Shown piece by piece: positions 51,139 to 59,292 of a stretch of DNA of 64,000 nucleotides. Numbering within the stretch: the stretch's first letter is position 1; each line of letters starts with the position of its first letter. This DNA is from Variovorax paradoxus. GTDB lineage: Bacteria > Pseudomonadota > Gammaproteobacteria > Burkholderiales > Burkholderiaceae_C. The DNA is taken from contig NZ_CP091716.1 of the NCBI RefSeq assembly GCF_022009635.1, forward strand, positions 6,097,501 to 6,161,500, written 5' to 3'. The position numbers and the translations under genes are program-made. The notes beneath the pieces were generated by a model. It made no database searches. It was not told the origin of the DNA and saw nothing but the letters and a program-made list of their open reading frames with translations.

Positions 51139-52159
51139 CCCCGGCCGTTGCGTGCAGCAGTTTGCGCTGCGTGGGAAACAGCGACCAGCCCCATCGCTGC
51201 TGCGCGTAACCCCACAGGCCCTGCTTGAAGAACAGCGTGACAAGAATGGCGAGCAGCCCCAGCCCCAGCAGATACCAAGTGCCGTAGTCGCTCAGGAACT
51301 TGTTGAGCGCCCAGAAGATGAGCGCGCCCACCAGCGGCCCTTCGATGCGCCCGATGCCGCCGATGACCACCATGAAGATCGCGAAGGCCGTCCAGTTGAC
51401 ACTGAACGCCGCGTCGGGGCTGATGCGCAGGTTGCCGACGAAGTACAGAGCGCCCGCGAGCCCCGCGCCTAAAGCCGCGACCACATACACCGCCAGCTTC
51501 ATGCGCGCGACCGGAATGCCCTGCGACTCCGCCGCCACCTCGTTGTCGCGAATGGCCAGCAGCGCGAGGCCACGCTTGCTGCGCAGGAACAGGTACACCA
51601 GCGCGACGGCCGCGACCACGCAGGCCAGCGCCATCCAGTAGGTGGTGCTCTCGCGCATGGCCTTCTCGATGCCGCGCAGCGCGGTGAGCGTGGTGCCCGA
51701 GCCGCCGCCCACCGCCGACACGTTCGCAAAGCTCAGCCGGAACACTTCGGCGATGACCCAGGTGCCGATGGCGAAGTAGCCGCCCGACAGCCTGAACGCG
51801 ACGAAGGAAACCGGAATGGCGACGAGCCCCGCCGCCAGCGCGCCCAGCGGTATCGCCAAGAACGGATTGACGCCCGCGAAGTTGCCCAGCATCAGCATCA
51901 CATAGCCGCCGAAGCCGAAGAAGGCCTGCTGCCCGATGCTCACCATGCCGCCGTAGCCGGCGAGCAGGTTCCACATCATCGCGAAGATGAAGTAGCAGGC
52001 GATCTCGACGAACTCGCGCATCCAGCTCGACTCGCCCCACCACGGCAGGCTGGCGGCAACGAGCACGAGGGCAATGCCGGTGGCCAGCGCGGCGCGGCTC
52101 GCGGCGGTGGCGCGCTCGACGGCGATGAGCGAAGGAGGCATGTTGGTCATACGGTTCAT
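51116..52159 (-). CDS. ABC transporter permease (LivM-like), hydroquinone operon
   Basis: A 347-residue membrane protein with the LivM signature (CYFIFAMMWNLLAGYGGMVSIGQQAFFGFGGY in one stretch) and the coupling loop LLAIRDNEVAAESQGI. Its start overlaps the LivH stop (ATGA at 52,156-52,159), so the subunits are coupled. It is the last gene of the operon that starts with the hydroquinone dioxygenase. Confidence 0.87.
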   Translation of the reverse strand: MNRMTNMPPSLIAVERATAASRAALATGIALVLVAASLPWWGESSWMREFVEIACYFIFAMMWNLLAGYGGMVSIGQQAFFGFGGYVMLMLGNFAGVNPFLAIPLGALAAGLVAIPVSFVAFRLSGGYFAIGTWVIAEVFRLSFANVSAVGGGSGTTLTALRGIEKAMRESTTYWMALACVVAAVALVYLFLRSKRGLALLAIRDNEVAAESQGIPVARMKLAVYVVAALGAGLAGALYFVGNLRISPDAAFSVNWTAFAIFMVVIGGIGRIEGPLVGALIFWALNKFLSDYGTWYLLGLGLLAILVTLFFKQGLWGYAQQRWGWSLFPTQRKLLHATAGAKASSRG

Positions 52160-53022
52160 CCGCGCGTCTTGGGAAAAAGCCCCTGCGGCCGCAGCACCAG
52201 CACCACCAGGAACACGATGTGCCCGAACCAGATTCCCCAGCCTGGGTCGAGCCTGAAGCCGATCTGCTGCGTGATGCCGAGAATCATCGCGCCGGCCAGC
52301 GTGCCCCAGAAGGAACCCATGCCGCCGATGATCACCGCCTCGAAGGCGAAGAGCAGCAGCAGCGGCCCGTCCGAAGGAGACACCGTGGTGCGCATGCCCT
52401 GCAACGCGCCCGCTATCGCGATGAGCACGAAGGCGATGGCGGTGGCAAAGGCGTAGACCTTCTTCGCATTCAGCCCCATCAGCTCGGCGATCTCGCGGTC
52501 GTCCGATACGGCCCGAAACGACCGCCCCAGCGCCGTGCGTGCGAAGAGCCATTGCAGCGCACCCGTCGCCAGGAGCGCGATCGCCAGCACGACCAGCGGC
52601 AGCACGCCGACCGACATCGCGCTGCCCAGTGCGACACCCTGGGTGCTGAGGCCGCCGGTCTCGATGGCGCGCGGATCGGCCGAGAACAGCTCCAGCAGCA
52701 GGTTCTGGATCACGATCGACAGGCCGAAGGTGACGACCAGCGAAGGCAGCGGGTCTTTGCCAAGCGTGCCGTTGAGCACGTAGCGCTGCAGCGCATAGCC
52801 GAAGCCGAAGGCCACCGGCAGCACGGCAAGGGCGACCAGCCACGGCGCCACCGCATCGCCCGTCAGCGACACGCCCGCGATGACCGCGAATGCGCCGAGG
52901 ATGATGAAGTCGCCCTGCGCCGTATTGGTGAGCCGCATCACGCCGAACATCAGCGACTGGCCCAGCGCGAAGAGCGTGTAGAGGCCGCCGAGCAGAACGC
53001 CTTGGACAAGGGTTTCAAGCAT
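52156..53022 (-). CDS. ABC transporter permease (LivH-like), hydroquinone operon
   Basis: A 288-residue permease of normal LivH length, with the N-terminal signature LLGGLYTLFALGQSLMFGVM and the coupling loop FRAVSDDREIAELMGL. It overlaps the livF-like gene by eight bases. It pairs with the LivM-like protein to form the channel. Confidence 0.88.
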   Translation of the reverse strand: MLETLVQGVLLGGLYTLFALGQSLMFGVMRLTNTAQGDFIILGAFAVIAGVSLTGDAVAPWLVALAVLPVAFGFGYALQRYVLNGTLGKDPLPSLVVTFGLSIVIQNLLLELFSADPRAIETGGLSTQGVALGSAMSVGVLPLVVLAIALLATGALQWLFARTALGRSFRAVSDDREIAELMGLNAKKVYAFATAIAFVLIAIAGALQGMRTTVSPSDGPLLLLFAFEAVIIGGMGSFWGTLAGAMILGITQQIGFRLDPGWGIWFGHIVFLVVLVLRPQGLFPKTRG

Positions 53023-53731
53023 GGGCAGCCTCGATACCGAAATAGGCCTGCGAAATCTGCTCGCGCGTGAGGTCGCCCGAGTCGCCTTCGAGCGAAACGC
53101 GGCCTTCCTGGAAGCAGTAGATGCGCTGCGAGACCTGCCGCGCCATCGTCACGTCCTGCTCGACGATGACTACCGTCATGCCCTCGCCCGTGATGCTGGG
53201 CATGGCCGCATAGATCTCGCGGATGACGATCGGCGCGAGGCCCAGCGAAAGCTCGTCGCACAGCAGCACCTCGGGGTTGCTCATGAGCGCGCGGCCCAGC
53301 GCCACCATCTGCTGCTGCCCGCCCGAGAGCGATGTACCCGGCTGGCGGCGCTTCTCCGCGAGGATGGGGAACAGCGCATACAGGCGCTGCAGGTTCCAAG
53401 GGCCCTTGCGCGCTGCGGTGGCGCCCATGAGCAGGTTCTCTTCCACGCTGAGGCTGGGGAACAGTCGCCGGCCCTCGGGAACCATGGCAAGGCCCCGACG
53501 CACGATGTCGCCCGGGGGAAGGCCTCCGATGGGCTGGCCCTTGAAATGGATGGCTTCGCGCGGCGCGCGTACCAGGCCGGTGAGGCTCTTGAGGAAGGTC
53601 GACTTGCCCGCGCCGTTGGCGCCGATGATGGCGACGAGTTCGCCTTGCACCAGGGCGAAGTCGATGCCGAAGAGGGCCTGGGCGTCGCCGTAGAAGGCCT
53701 GGAGGGCGTGGGTAGAGAGCAGAGCGTTCAT
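53015..53731 (-). CDS. ABC transporter ATP-binding protein (LivF-like), hydroquinone operon
   Basis: A 238-residue ATPase with Walker A GANGAGKST, signature LSGGQQQMV and Walker B VLLCDELSLGLAPI. It overlaps the LivH gene by eight bases. It is separated from the livG-like gene by repeat element B. Confidence 0.88.
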   Translation of the reverse strand: MNALLSTHALQAFYGDAQALFGIDFALVQGELVAIIGANGAGKSTFLKSLTGLVRAPREAIHFKGQPIGGLPPGDIVRRGLAMVPEGRRLFPSLSVEENLLMGATAARKGPWNLQRLYALFPILAEKRRQPGTSLSGGQQQMVALGRALMSNPEVLLCDELSLGLAPIVIREIYAAMPSITGEGMTVVIVEQDVTMARQVSQRIYCFQEGRVSLEGDSGDLTREQISQAYFGIEAAHA

Positions 53732-53738
53732 GGTCTTT

Positions 53739-53861
53739 GCTCCCTCCCCTTCCGGGGGAGGGCTGGGGTGGGGGCAAGCGGCGTGCGATGAGGCGTCGCG
53801 GCGAAACCAGCGCCGTCATGCCCCCATCCCGGCCTTCCCCTGGAAGGGGAAGGAGCAATGC
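53739..53861. repeat. Intergenic repeat B, copy 1
   Basis: A GC-rich inverted-repeat element between the livF- and livG-like genes. Its ends read GCTCCCTCCCCTTCC and GGGGAAGGAGCAATGC, with GGGCTGGGGTGGGGGC and GCCCCCATCCC facing each other inside. A related copy lies at 57,394-57,500. Both sit directly after the stop codon of a minus-strand gene. It can form a long stem-loop. Confidence 0.65.
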
Positions 53862-53870
53862 AGAGCGCGC

Positions 53871-54590
53871 TCATGCCTCCATCCCCATGTAAACCCGCCG
53901 CACCTCCGCATCATTCATCACCACCCGCGGCTCTCCCTCCGCAAGCCTCTGCCCGAAGTTGATGACGAACAACCGGTCCGCCAGCGACAGCAGTGCATGC
54001 ACCACGTGCTCGATCCAGATCATCGTCACGCCTCGCGCCTTGATCCGCTTGAGCTCCGCGACAAGCACGGCCGCCTCCGGCTCCGTCAACCCGCCCGCGA
54101 TCTCGTCGAGCAGCAGCAGGCGCGGCCGCGTCGCCAGCGCACGCGCCAGCTCCAAGCGCTTGCGATCGAGCAGCGTCAGCCCGCCCGCCGGCTTGTTCGC
54201 ATGCGCCATCAGCCCCGTCTGCGACAGCACCTCGTGCGCCGTCTGCCAGGCTTCGCGCTCGGTCTGCTGCCCGCCGAAGCAGGCGGCGGTCACGAGGTTC
54301 TCGAACACGCTCATGTTGCCGAAGGGCTGCGGCACCTGGTAGCTGCGGCCGATGCCCGCATGGCAGCGCTGGTGCGGCTTGAGCCGCGTCACGTCGCGGC
54401 CCGCGTATTCGACGCGCCCCGCGTCGACGCGCACGTCGCCCGAGATCAGGTTGAACAGCGTGGTCTTGCCAGCGCCGTTGGGCCCGAGGATGCCCAGCGT
54501 CTCGCCCTCGGCCACCGCGAGCGTGATGTCGTCGGTGACCTTGAGCGCGCCGTACGACTTGCTCACCGCATGCAATGCCAGCAGAGCCAT
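53871..54590 (-). CDS. ABC transporter ATP-binding protein (LivG-like), hydroquinone operon
   Basis: A 239-residue ATPase with Walker A GPNGAGKTT, a degenerate signature LTLLDRKRLELARAL, Walker B LLLLDEIAGGL and switch region IEHVVHALL. The LivG type is recognised by the extended loop FGNMSVFENLVTAACFGG. It lies 16 bases after the binding-protein gene. Confidence 0.87.
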   Translation of the reverse strand: MALLALHAVSKSYGALKVTDDITLAVAEGETLGILGPNGAGKTTLFNLISGDVRVDAGRVEYAGRDVTRLKPHQRCHAGIGRSYQVPQPFGNMSVFENLVTAACFGGQQTEREAWQTAHEVLSQTGLMAHANKPAGGLTLLDRKRLELARALATRPRLLLLDEIAGGLTEPEAAVLVAELKRIKARGVTMIWIEHVVHALLSLADRLFVINFGQRLAEGEPRVVMNDAEVRRVYMGMEA

Positions 54591-54606
54591 GACGTTCTTC
54601 TCTTCT

Positions 54607-55860
54607 TCAGAGCAGCCGCAGCTTGCCGCCGATGGGAATGTTGGTCGCCGCCTCGTTGTTGACGATGGTCAGCTCCACCTTGTACTTCTGGCCCTTGCCC
54701 CATTGGCCGAGCACCAGCGGCGTCTTGCTGACGTTCTTGAACGGCCCCTGGCCACCCCACTTCACCGGCCCGACCACGGAGTTGATCGAGGTCGAGGCCA
54801 CCGCGTCGCGCACGTCCGAAGCCTTCAGCGACTTCGCGCGCCCCAATGCATTCGCCGCCACCTCGAACAGCGCATGCGCGAAGCCGATGGGCTGGGTCCA
54901 CTGCTTCTTCGTGCCGGCCTCGTAGGCATCGGCCAGCGCCTTGGCGCTTTGCTGCGTGAGGCTCGACGTGAACGGATGCGAAGGGCTCCACCACACCTCG
55001 GTCGACAGGCCGTCGCCCAGGTCGCCCAGCGCCTCGATGGCGCCGGGGAACAGCAGCGCCTTGCCCAACGTGATGACCTTGGGCCTGAAGCCCTGCTGCC
55101 GCGCCTGCGTGAGGAAAGTCTTGGCGTCGGGCGGAATCACCACGCCGGTGACGATCTCGCAGCCCGCGCTCTTGAACGCGGCGATCTGCGCGCTGAAGTC
55201 CTGCGTGCCGTTCTGGAAGCGGCCGGGGTCGGTGAGCGTGAAGCCCATCTGCGCGAGCGGCTTCGGAAAGCCAAGTTCCTTGTCGCCCCAGGCGTTGCCG
55301 TCGCCGTCGTTCGGGAACAGGCCGCCCACCTTCTTGTTGGTGGCCAGCGTCTTCCAGCCGTTGGTGAAGTTGGCAATGACGTCTTCCAGCCCCCAGAACA
55401 TGTGGTACGTCCAGTTGAAGCCCTTGGCAGGGTCGCCCTTGCGGCCGAAGAACCACGGCTGCCACGGCACCACGCTGGAGACGCAGGGCACCTCGTTGAG
55501 TTCGCAGGCGTCGCTCACCGGGTTCGCGGTCTCGGGCGTTCCCGCCGTGAGCACCAGCGCGACCTTGTCCTTCAGGATCAAGTCGTTCGCCACCTCGCCC
55601 GCGCGGTTGGGGTTCGACTGGCTGTCCTTGAGCACGATCTGCACCGCGTACTTCCTGCCGCCGACCGCGATGCCGTCCTTGAAGGCGGCCTTCATCTGGT
55701 CGATGACCCATTTGTCGGCCTCGCCGAAGGGCGCGAGCGGGCCGGTCTGCGGCGACACGTAGCCGATCTTCAGCGTGTCGGCCGCGAACACCAGCGGTGC
55801 CGCGCCCGAAGCCACCAGCGCGGCCGTGGCCTGCGTGAACTGTCTGCGATTGAATGCCAT
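54607..55860 (-). CDS. ABC transporter periplasmic binding protein, hydroquinone operon
   Basis: A 417-residue type-I binding protein (LivK-like). Its signal peptide carries a twin-arginine motif (NRRQFTQATAALVASGAAPLVFA), so it may be exported folded by Tat. The mature part starts DTLKIGYVSPQTGPLAPFGEA. Its place between the semialdehyde dehydrogenase and the transporter subunits suggests it binds hydroquinone or a precursor such as a 4-hydroxyaryl compound. The ligand is inferred. Confidence 0.85.
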   Translation of the reverse strand: MAFNRRQFTQATAALVASGAAPLVFAADTLKIGYVSPQTGPLAPFGEADKWVIDQMKAAFKDGIAVGGRKYAVQIVLKDSQSNPNRAGEVANDLILKDKVALVLTAGTPETANPVSDACELNEVPCVSSVVPWQPWFFGRKGDPAKGFNWTYHMFWGLEDVIANFTNGWKTLATNKKVGGLFPNDGDGNAWGDKELGFPKPLAQMGFTLTDPGRFQNGTQDFSAQIAAFKSAGCEIVTGVVIPPDAKTFLTQARQQGFRPKVITLGKALLFPGAIEALGDLGDGLSTEVWWSPSHPFTSSLTQQSAKALADAYEAGTKKQWTQPIGFAHALFEVAANALGRAKSLKASDVRDAVASTSINSVVGPVKWGGQGPFKNVSKTPLVLGQWGKGQKYKVELTIVNNEAATNIPIGGKLRLL

Positions 55861-55905
55861 GGTTGTCTCCTTTTCTTCTGTTCGTGTTGCCGCAGGGGGC
55901 CGGAG

Positions 55906-57384
55906 TCAGCGCGCGAAGTGCGGCGGTATCTGCGCGTCGACGTTCACCCACACGCTCTTCACCTGCGTGTATTCGCGCATCGCATCGAACCCCATCTCGC
56001 GGCCGTAGCCGCTCTGGCCGACGCCGCCGAAGGGCGAGCCGGGGTTCACGCGCTTGTAGCTGTTGATCCAGACCATGCCGGCGTGCAGGTCGCGCGCCAC
56101 CTTGTGGGCGCGCTGCAGGTCGCGGGTCCACAGGCCGCTGCCCAGGCCGTAGTCGGTGCCGTTGGCGATCTGCATCGCCTCTTCGTCGTTCTTGAATGTG
56201 AGCACGGTGACGAAGGGGCCGAAGACCTCTTCCTGCGCGACGCGGTCCTTGTACGACTTCGCGCGCATCACGGTGGGCTCGACGTAGCAGCCCCTGGCAA
56301 GATCGCCGCCGGGCGACTGCCCGCCCGCTAGCAGTTCGCCGCCTTCGCTCTGTGCCACCTCGACATAGCCCAGCACGCGCTCGCGATGCTGCGCACTGGT
56401 GAGCGGGCCCATCTCGGTGTTCTCGTCGAGCGGGTTGCCGAGACGGATCGACCTGGCCAGCGGGATGAACTGTTCGAGGAACGCGTCGGCGATCTTCTCG
56501 TGCAGCATCAGCCGCGAACCCGCGATGCAGGCCTGCCCCTGGTTGTGAAAGATCGCCCATGCGCTGCCGTTGACGGCCGCCTGCAGGTTCGCGTCTTCGA
56601 AGACGATGTTCGGCCCCTTGCCGCCGAGTTCGAGCTGCACCTTCTTCAGGTTGCCCGCGCTGGCCTGCACGATGCGCCGACCCGTGGCGGTGCTGCCGGT
56701 GAAGGCGATCTTGGCGATCTCCGGATGCTCGGCGATGTACTGGCCCGCCACGCTGCCCAGCCCCGGCAGCATGTTGACCACGCCCGGCGGCAGGCCGGCC
56801 TCGGCCATCAGCTCGGCAATGCGCAGCGAGCTCAGCGGCGTGATCTCCGCCGGCTTCATCACGATGCAGTTGCCGGCCGCGAGCGCGGGCGCCATCTTCC
56901 AGCTGGTGAACATCAGCGGAAAGTTCCACGGCACCACCTGGCCGACGATGCCCACGGGCTCGCGCAGCGTGTAGTTGAGAAAGCCCTCTTCGACCGGGAT
57001 GGTCTCGCCCTGGAACTTGTCGGCCATGCCGCCGAAGTAGCGGAAGCACGCGGCGGTGCGCGGCACGTCGAGCCGGCGCGAGTCGCGGATGGGGTGGCCG
57101 GTGTCGAGCGATTCGAGGCGTGCGAGCTCTTCGGCATTGGCCTCGATGAGGTCGGCGAGTTTCAGCAGGATGCGGCCGCGGTCGGCGGCGGCCATGCGGC
57201 TCCATTGGGGGAAGGCGCGCTTTGCGGCGGCCACGGCCTTGTCGACGTCGGCCTTGCCGGCCAATGCGACCTGGGCGATGGGCGTGTTGTCGTGCGGGTT
57301 GAGCGTGGCGAGGGTCTCGCCGGACTCGGCGTCGACGAAGCGGCCGTCGATGAAGAGCTGGTGGCGGATGGGCAATTCAGGCAT
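55906..57384 (-). CDS. Aldehyde dehydrogenase, probably 4-hydroxymuconic semialdehyde dehydrogenase
   Basis: A 492-residue NAD(P)-dependent aldehyde dehydrogenase with catalytic C286 (FHNQGQACIAGSR) and general base E252 (LELGGKGP). It directly follows the two-subunit hydroquinone dioxygenase. By analogy with PnpE/HapE it would oxidise 4-hydroxymuconic semialdehyde to maleylacetate. Sequence alone does not exclude another aldehyde, such as a betaine-type substrate; context decides the call. Confidence 0.83.
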   Translation of the reverse strand: MPELPIRHQLFIDGRFVDAESGETLATLNPHDNTPIAQVALAGKADVDKAVAAAKRAFPQWSRMAAADRGRILLKLADLIEANAEELARLESLDTGHPIRDSRRLDVPRTAACFRYFGGMADKFQGETIPVEEGFLNYTLREPVGIVGQVVPWNFPLMFTSWKMAPALAAGNCIVMKPAEITPLSSLRIAELMAEAGLPPGVVNMLPGLGSVAGQYIAEHPEIAKIAFTGSTATGRRIVQASAGNLKKVQLELGGKGPNIVFEDANLQAAVNGSAWAIFHNQGQACIAGSRLMLHEKIADAFLEQFIPLARSIRLGNPLDENTEMGPLTSAQHRERVLGYVEVAQSEGGELLAGGQSPGGDLARGCYVEPTVMRAKSYKDRVAQEEVFGPFVTVLTFKNDEEAMQIANGTDYGLGSGLWTRDLQRAHKVARDLHAGMVWINSYKRVNPGSPFGGVGQSGYGREMGFDAMREYTQVKSVWVNVDAQIPPHFAR

Positions 57385-57393
57385 GGTCGTTCC

Positions 57394-57500
57394 TCTCCCT
57401 CCCCCGCTGGGGGAGGGTTGGGGTGGGGGCTTCTTCAAGGAGGGCACGGGCCTGGAGAGCCCCCACCCCTGCCCTCCCCCAGCGGGGGAGGGAGCAATGC
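57394..57500. repeat. Intergenic repeat B, copy 2
   Basis: A 107-base inverted-repeat element between the dioxygenase large-subunit gene and the aldehyde dehydrogenase gene. It has CTCCCTCCCCCGCTGGGGG and GGTTGGGGTGGGGGC on one side, and GCCCCCACCCC, CCCTCCCCCAGCGGGGG and AGGGAGCAATGC on the other. The last 12 bases and the GGGGTGGGGGC block are shared with 53,739-53,861. It starts one base after the dioxygenase stop codon on the minus strand. Confidence 0.65.
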
Positions 57501-57501
57501 A

Positions 57502-58509
57502 TCAGAACTGCACCGGAATCTCCGGCGACTCGCCGTTCTGGATCTCATACACCAGGCTCGGCGAGCCGTTCTCCCACACCAGCAGCATCGAGCGCTTGGG
57601 GCTGAAGCCCTGGTGGCGGCAGTAGGCGGGCATGGCGGCCATGTCGCCGGCCTTCATGATCACGCGGGCCATCGGCTTGCCGGTGTTCTTGTCGCCGCAG
57701 TCCCAGTGGATCTCGTCGGTCATCTGGAAGAACCACTCCACCCGGTCGTTGCCGTGGATGATCGGCAGGATGTGCTCCTCGGTCGTCGGGCACATGTAGC
57801 TGTGCTTCACCACCGAGGTGAAGCTCGGGTTCCACGTGACCTGCGAACGGCTCAGGAAGCCGAAGAGATTGAAGGCGTGCACATCGTTCTCGAAGCCGGG
57901 CTCGGGGTGCAGCTCGGGCTGGCCCTGCGGCACGTCGGCGAAGGCGCGATTGACGGGCGCGCCGCGCTCGTCGCTGCGCAGGTCGAGGTCGCCCTTCAGG
58001 CCCACGCAGCGTTTTGCGAGTTCACGTGCCCTGGTGATCTTGGCGGTGTTGTTGCCATTCTTGCGGCCGTAGGGCGAGCCGGTTTCCTGCGGCGCGGCGA
58101 AGGGGTCGAAGCTCTCGTTGGTCCAGTCGTCGAGCATGGCCTCGAAGGTGGCGCGGATCTGGGCGGTCGGGAAGTTCTCGAGCAGGTCGATGCCCGCGTC
58201 CTTCATGGTGCCGTTGAAGCTGCCGGCGTACAGGTCGACCGACTCGTAGTGGTTCACCGTGCCGAACACGTCGTCGAAGTTGACCCAGCCGTAGAAGAAG
58301 CCCCAGGCCACGTCGCGCATCAACGCGCGCAGGTAGCTGCCAGCGTCCATGGTGTGGCTCATGGGGCGGCCGTCGCGGGTCTTCCAGCCGATGTGCACGA
58401 AGTATTCGTCGCGGCGGAAGCTGAAGCTGCCGAGCGAGAAATTCTTGTAGCCGAGCGTGGCGTCGGGCTGCGACGCGATCACCTTGGCGAGTTCTGCGGG
58501 TGCGTTCAT
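57502..58509 (-). CDS. Hydroquinone 1,2-dioxygenase large subunit (PnpD/HapD-like)
   Basis: A 335-residue cupin-type subunit. The iron ligands known from PnpD (His256, Asn258, Glu262, His303) are matched with identical spacing: H252, N254 and E258 in IIHGNDRVEWF, and H299 in YCRHQGF. It cleaves hydroquinone between C1 and C2 to 4-hydroxymuconic semialdehyde, together with the small subunit encoded just upstream. Length fits the family (about 340). Annotation as a hydroxyquinol dioxygenase would be misleading; that is a different fold. Confidence 0.87.
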   Translation of the reverse strand: MNAPAELAKVIASQPDATLGYKNFSLGSFSFRRDEYFVHIGWKTRDGRPMSHTMDAGSYLRALMRDVAWGFFYGWVNFDDVFGTVNHYESVDLYAGSFNGTMKDAGIDLLENFPTAQIRATFEAMLDDWTNESFDPFAAPQETGSPYGRKNGNNTAKITRARELAKRCVGLKGDLDLRSDERGAPVNRAFADVPQGQPELHPEPGFENDVHAFNLFGFLSRSQVTWNPSFTSVVKHSYMCPTTEEHILPIIHGNDRVEWFFQMTDEIHWDCGDKNTGKPMARVIMKAGDMAAMPAYCRHQGFSPKRSMLLVWENGSPSLVYEIQNGESPEIPVQF

Positions 58510-58554
58510 GGTGTTTTCCTTGTCTGGTCTGAATAAGTGGCCTGCATCCTTCGT

Positions 58555-58644
58555 GGAACACCGCGGAACCGGCTTTGCCGGGCCGCAGGTGTTGCCCCCG
58601 GTAGGGGGTTGGCGTAGCGACACGAAGTGCGCGCAGCCTGGGGG
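58555..58644 (-). repeat. Intergenic repeat A, copy 2
   Basis: A 90-base element nearly identical to 16,133-16,223. The central hairpin differs in the loop (TACC instead of TTGCA) but keeps the CCCCC/GGGGG stem, and a base change in the large stem leaves pairing intact. On the minus strand it starts five bases after the small-subunit stop codon, inside the hydroquinone operon. Confidence 0.75.
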
Positions 58645-58648
58645 CGAG

Positions 58649-59170
58649 TCAATGTGCTTGGCAGATGTCGGCCCACTTCTCTACAGAGAGGTCGCCCTTG
58701 CAGCTTTGAAGGACGATCACGCCCGGCTCGCCGGCGCTGCGGAACTGGTAGGCGGTGTTCTTCGGCAGCAGGCCCTGGTGGCCGCGCGAGAGCTTCATCC
58801 AGCCCATCTTCTTTCCCTTGGGCTCGCCCTTGACGAGCACGGCGCCGTTCTTGTCCTTGTCCGGCACCGTCTGCGCGGCATCGAGCTGCACGAGGTGCAC
58901 TTCGATGTCGCCGTCCATCACCAGCGCGAACTCGTCATGCGCGCAGGTGTACCAGGGCGAGGTGCCTTCGGCGCGCAGCGTCTCCAGCACGTAGATCTGG
59001 TTCTGGCCGAACACGACTTTCTCGTACGGCTTGCTGTTGCTCGCGATCTCGAAGCAGTTGGAAAACGCGTAGTGGCGCACGTCGTCGTCGATCGGTTCGA
59101 CGTGACCCTTCTCGAAGTGCTTGAGCGATCCGAAGCGGGTCTGGTAGGCGGCCGAAGTGGTGGCTGTCAT
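58649..59170 (-). CDS. Hydroquinone 1,2-dioxygenase small subunit (PnpC/HapC-like)
   Basis: A 173-residue single-domain cupin (CAHDEFALVMDGDIEVHLVQLD is the first cupin motif region; KLSRGHQGLLPKNTAYQF the second). It fits the small subunit of the two-component hydroquinone dioxygenase and has no complete set of iron ligands. It is first in the operon, followed by the large subunit. The start has GGAGAC at good spacing. Confidence 0.83.
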   Translation of the reverse strand: MTATTSAAYQTRFGSLKHFEKGHVEPIDDDVRHYAFSNCFEIASNSKPYEKVVFGQNQIYVLETLRAEGTSPWYTCAHDEFALVMDGDIEVHLVQLDAAQTVPDKDKNGAVLVKGEPKGKKMGWMKLSRGHQGLLPKNTAYQFRSAGEPGVIVLQSCKGDLSVEKWADICQAH

Positions 59171-59240
59171 GGCTTGTCTCCTTGGATGAGCGAACTCTAG
59201 GAGCCAATGGCCGCAGCCGGTAGGGATCAGATCGGGAGAG

Positions 59241-59265
59241 GATTATTCGGAGTCTCCGAATAATC
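59241..59265. promoter_or_regulatory. 25-bp perfect palindrome upstream of the hydroquinone operon
   Basis: GATTATTCGGAG, one T, then the exact reverse complement CTCCGAATAATC. It lies 71-95 bases before the small-subunit start, in the gap between that gene and the LysR gene. It contains a T-N11-A LysR box and is the obvious operator for the operon. Confidence 0.7.
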
Positions 59266-59292
59266 GCTGGGGTTTTCCCCCTGTTCGCGGGG

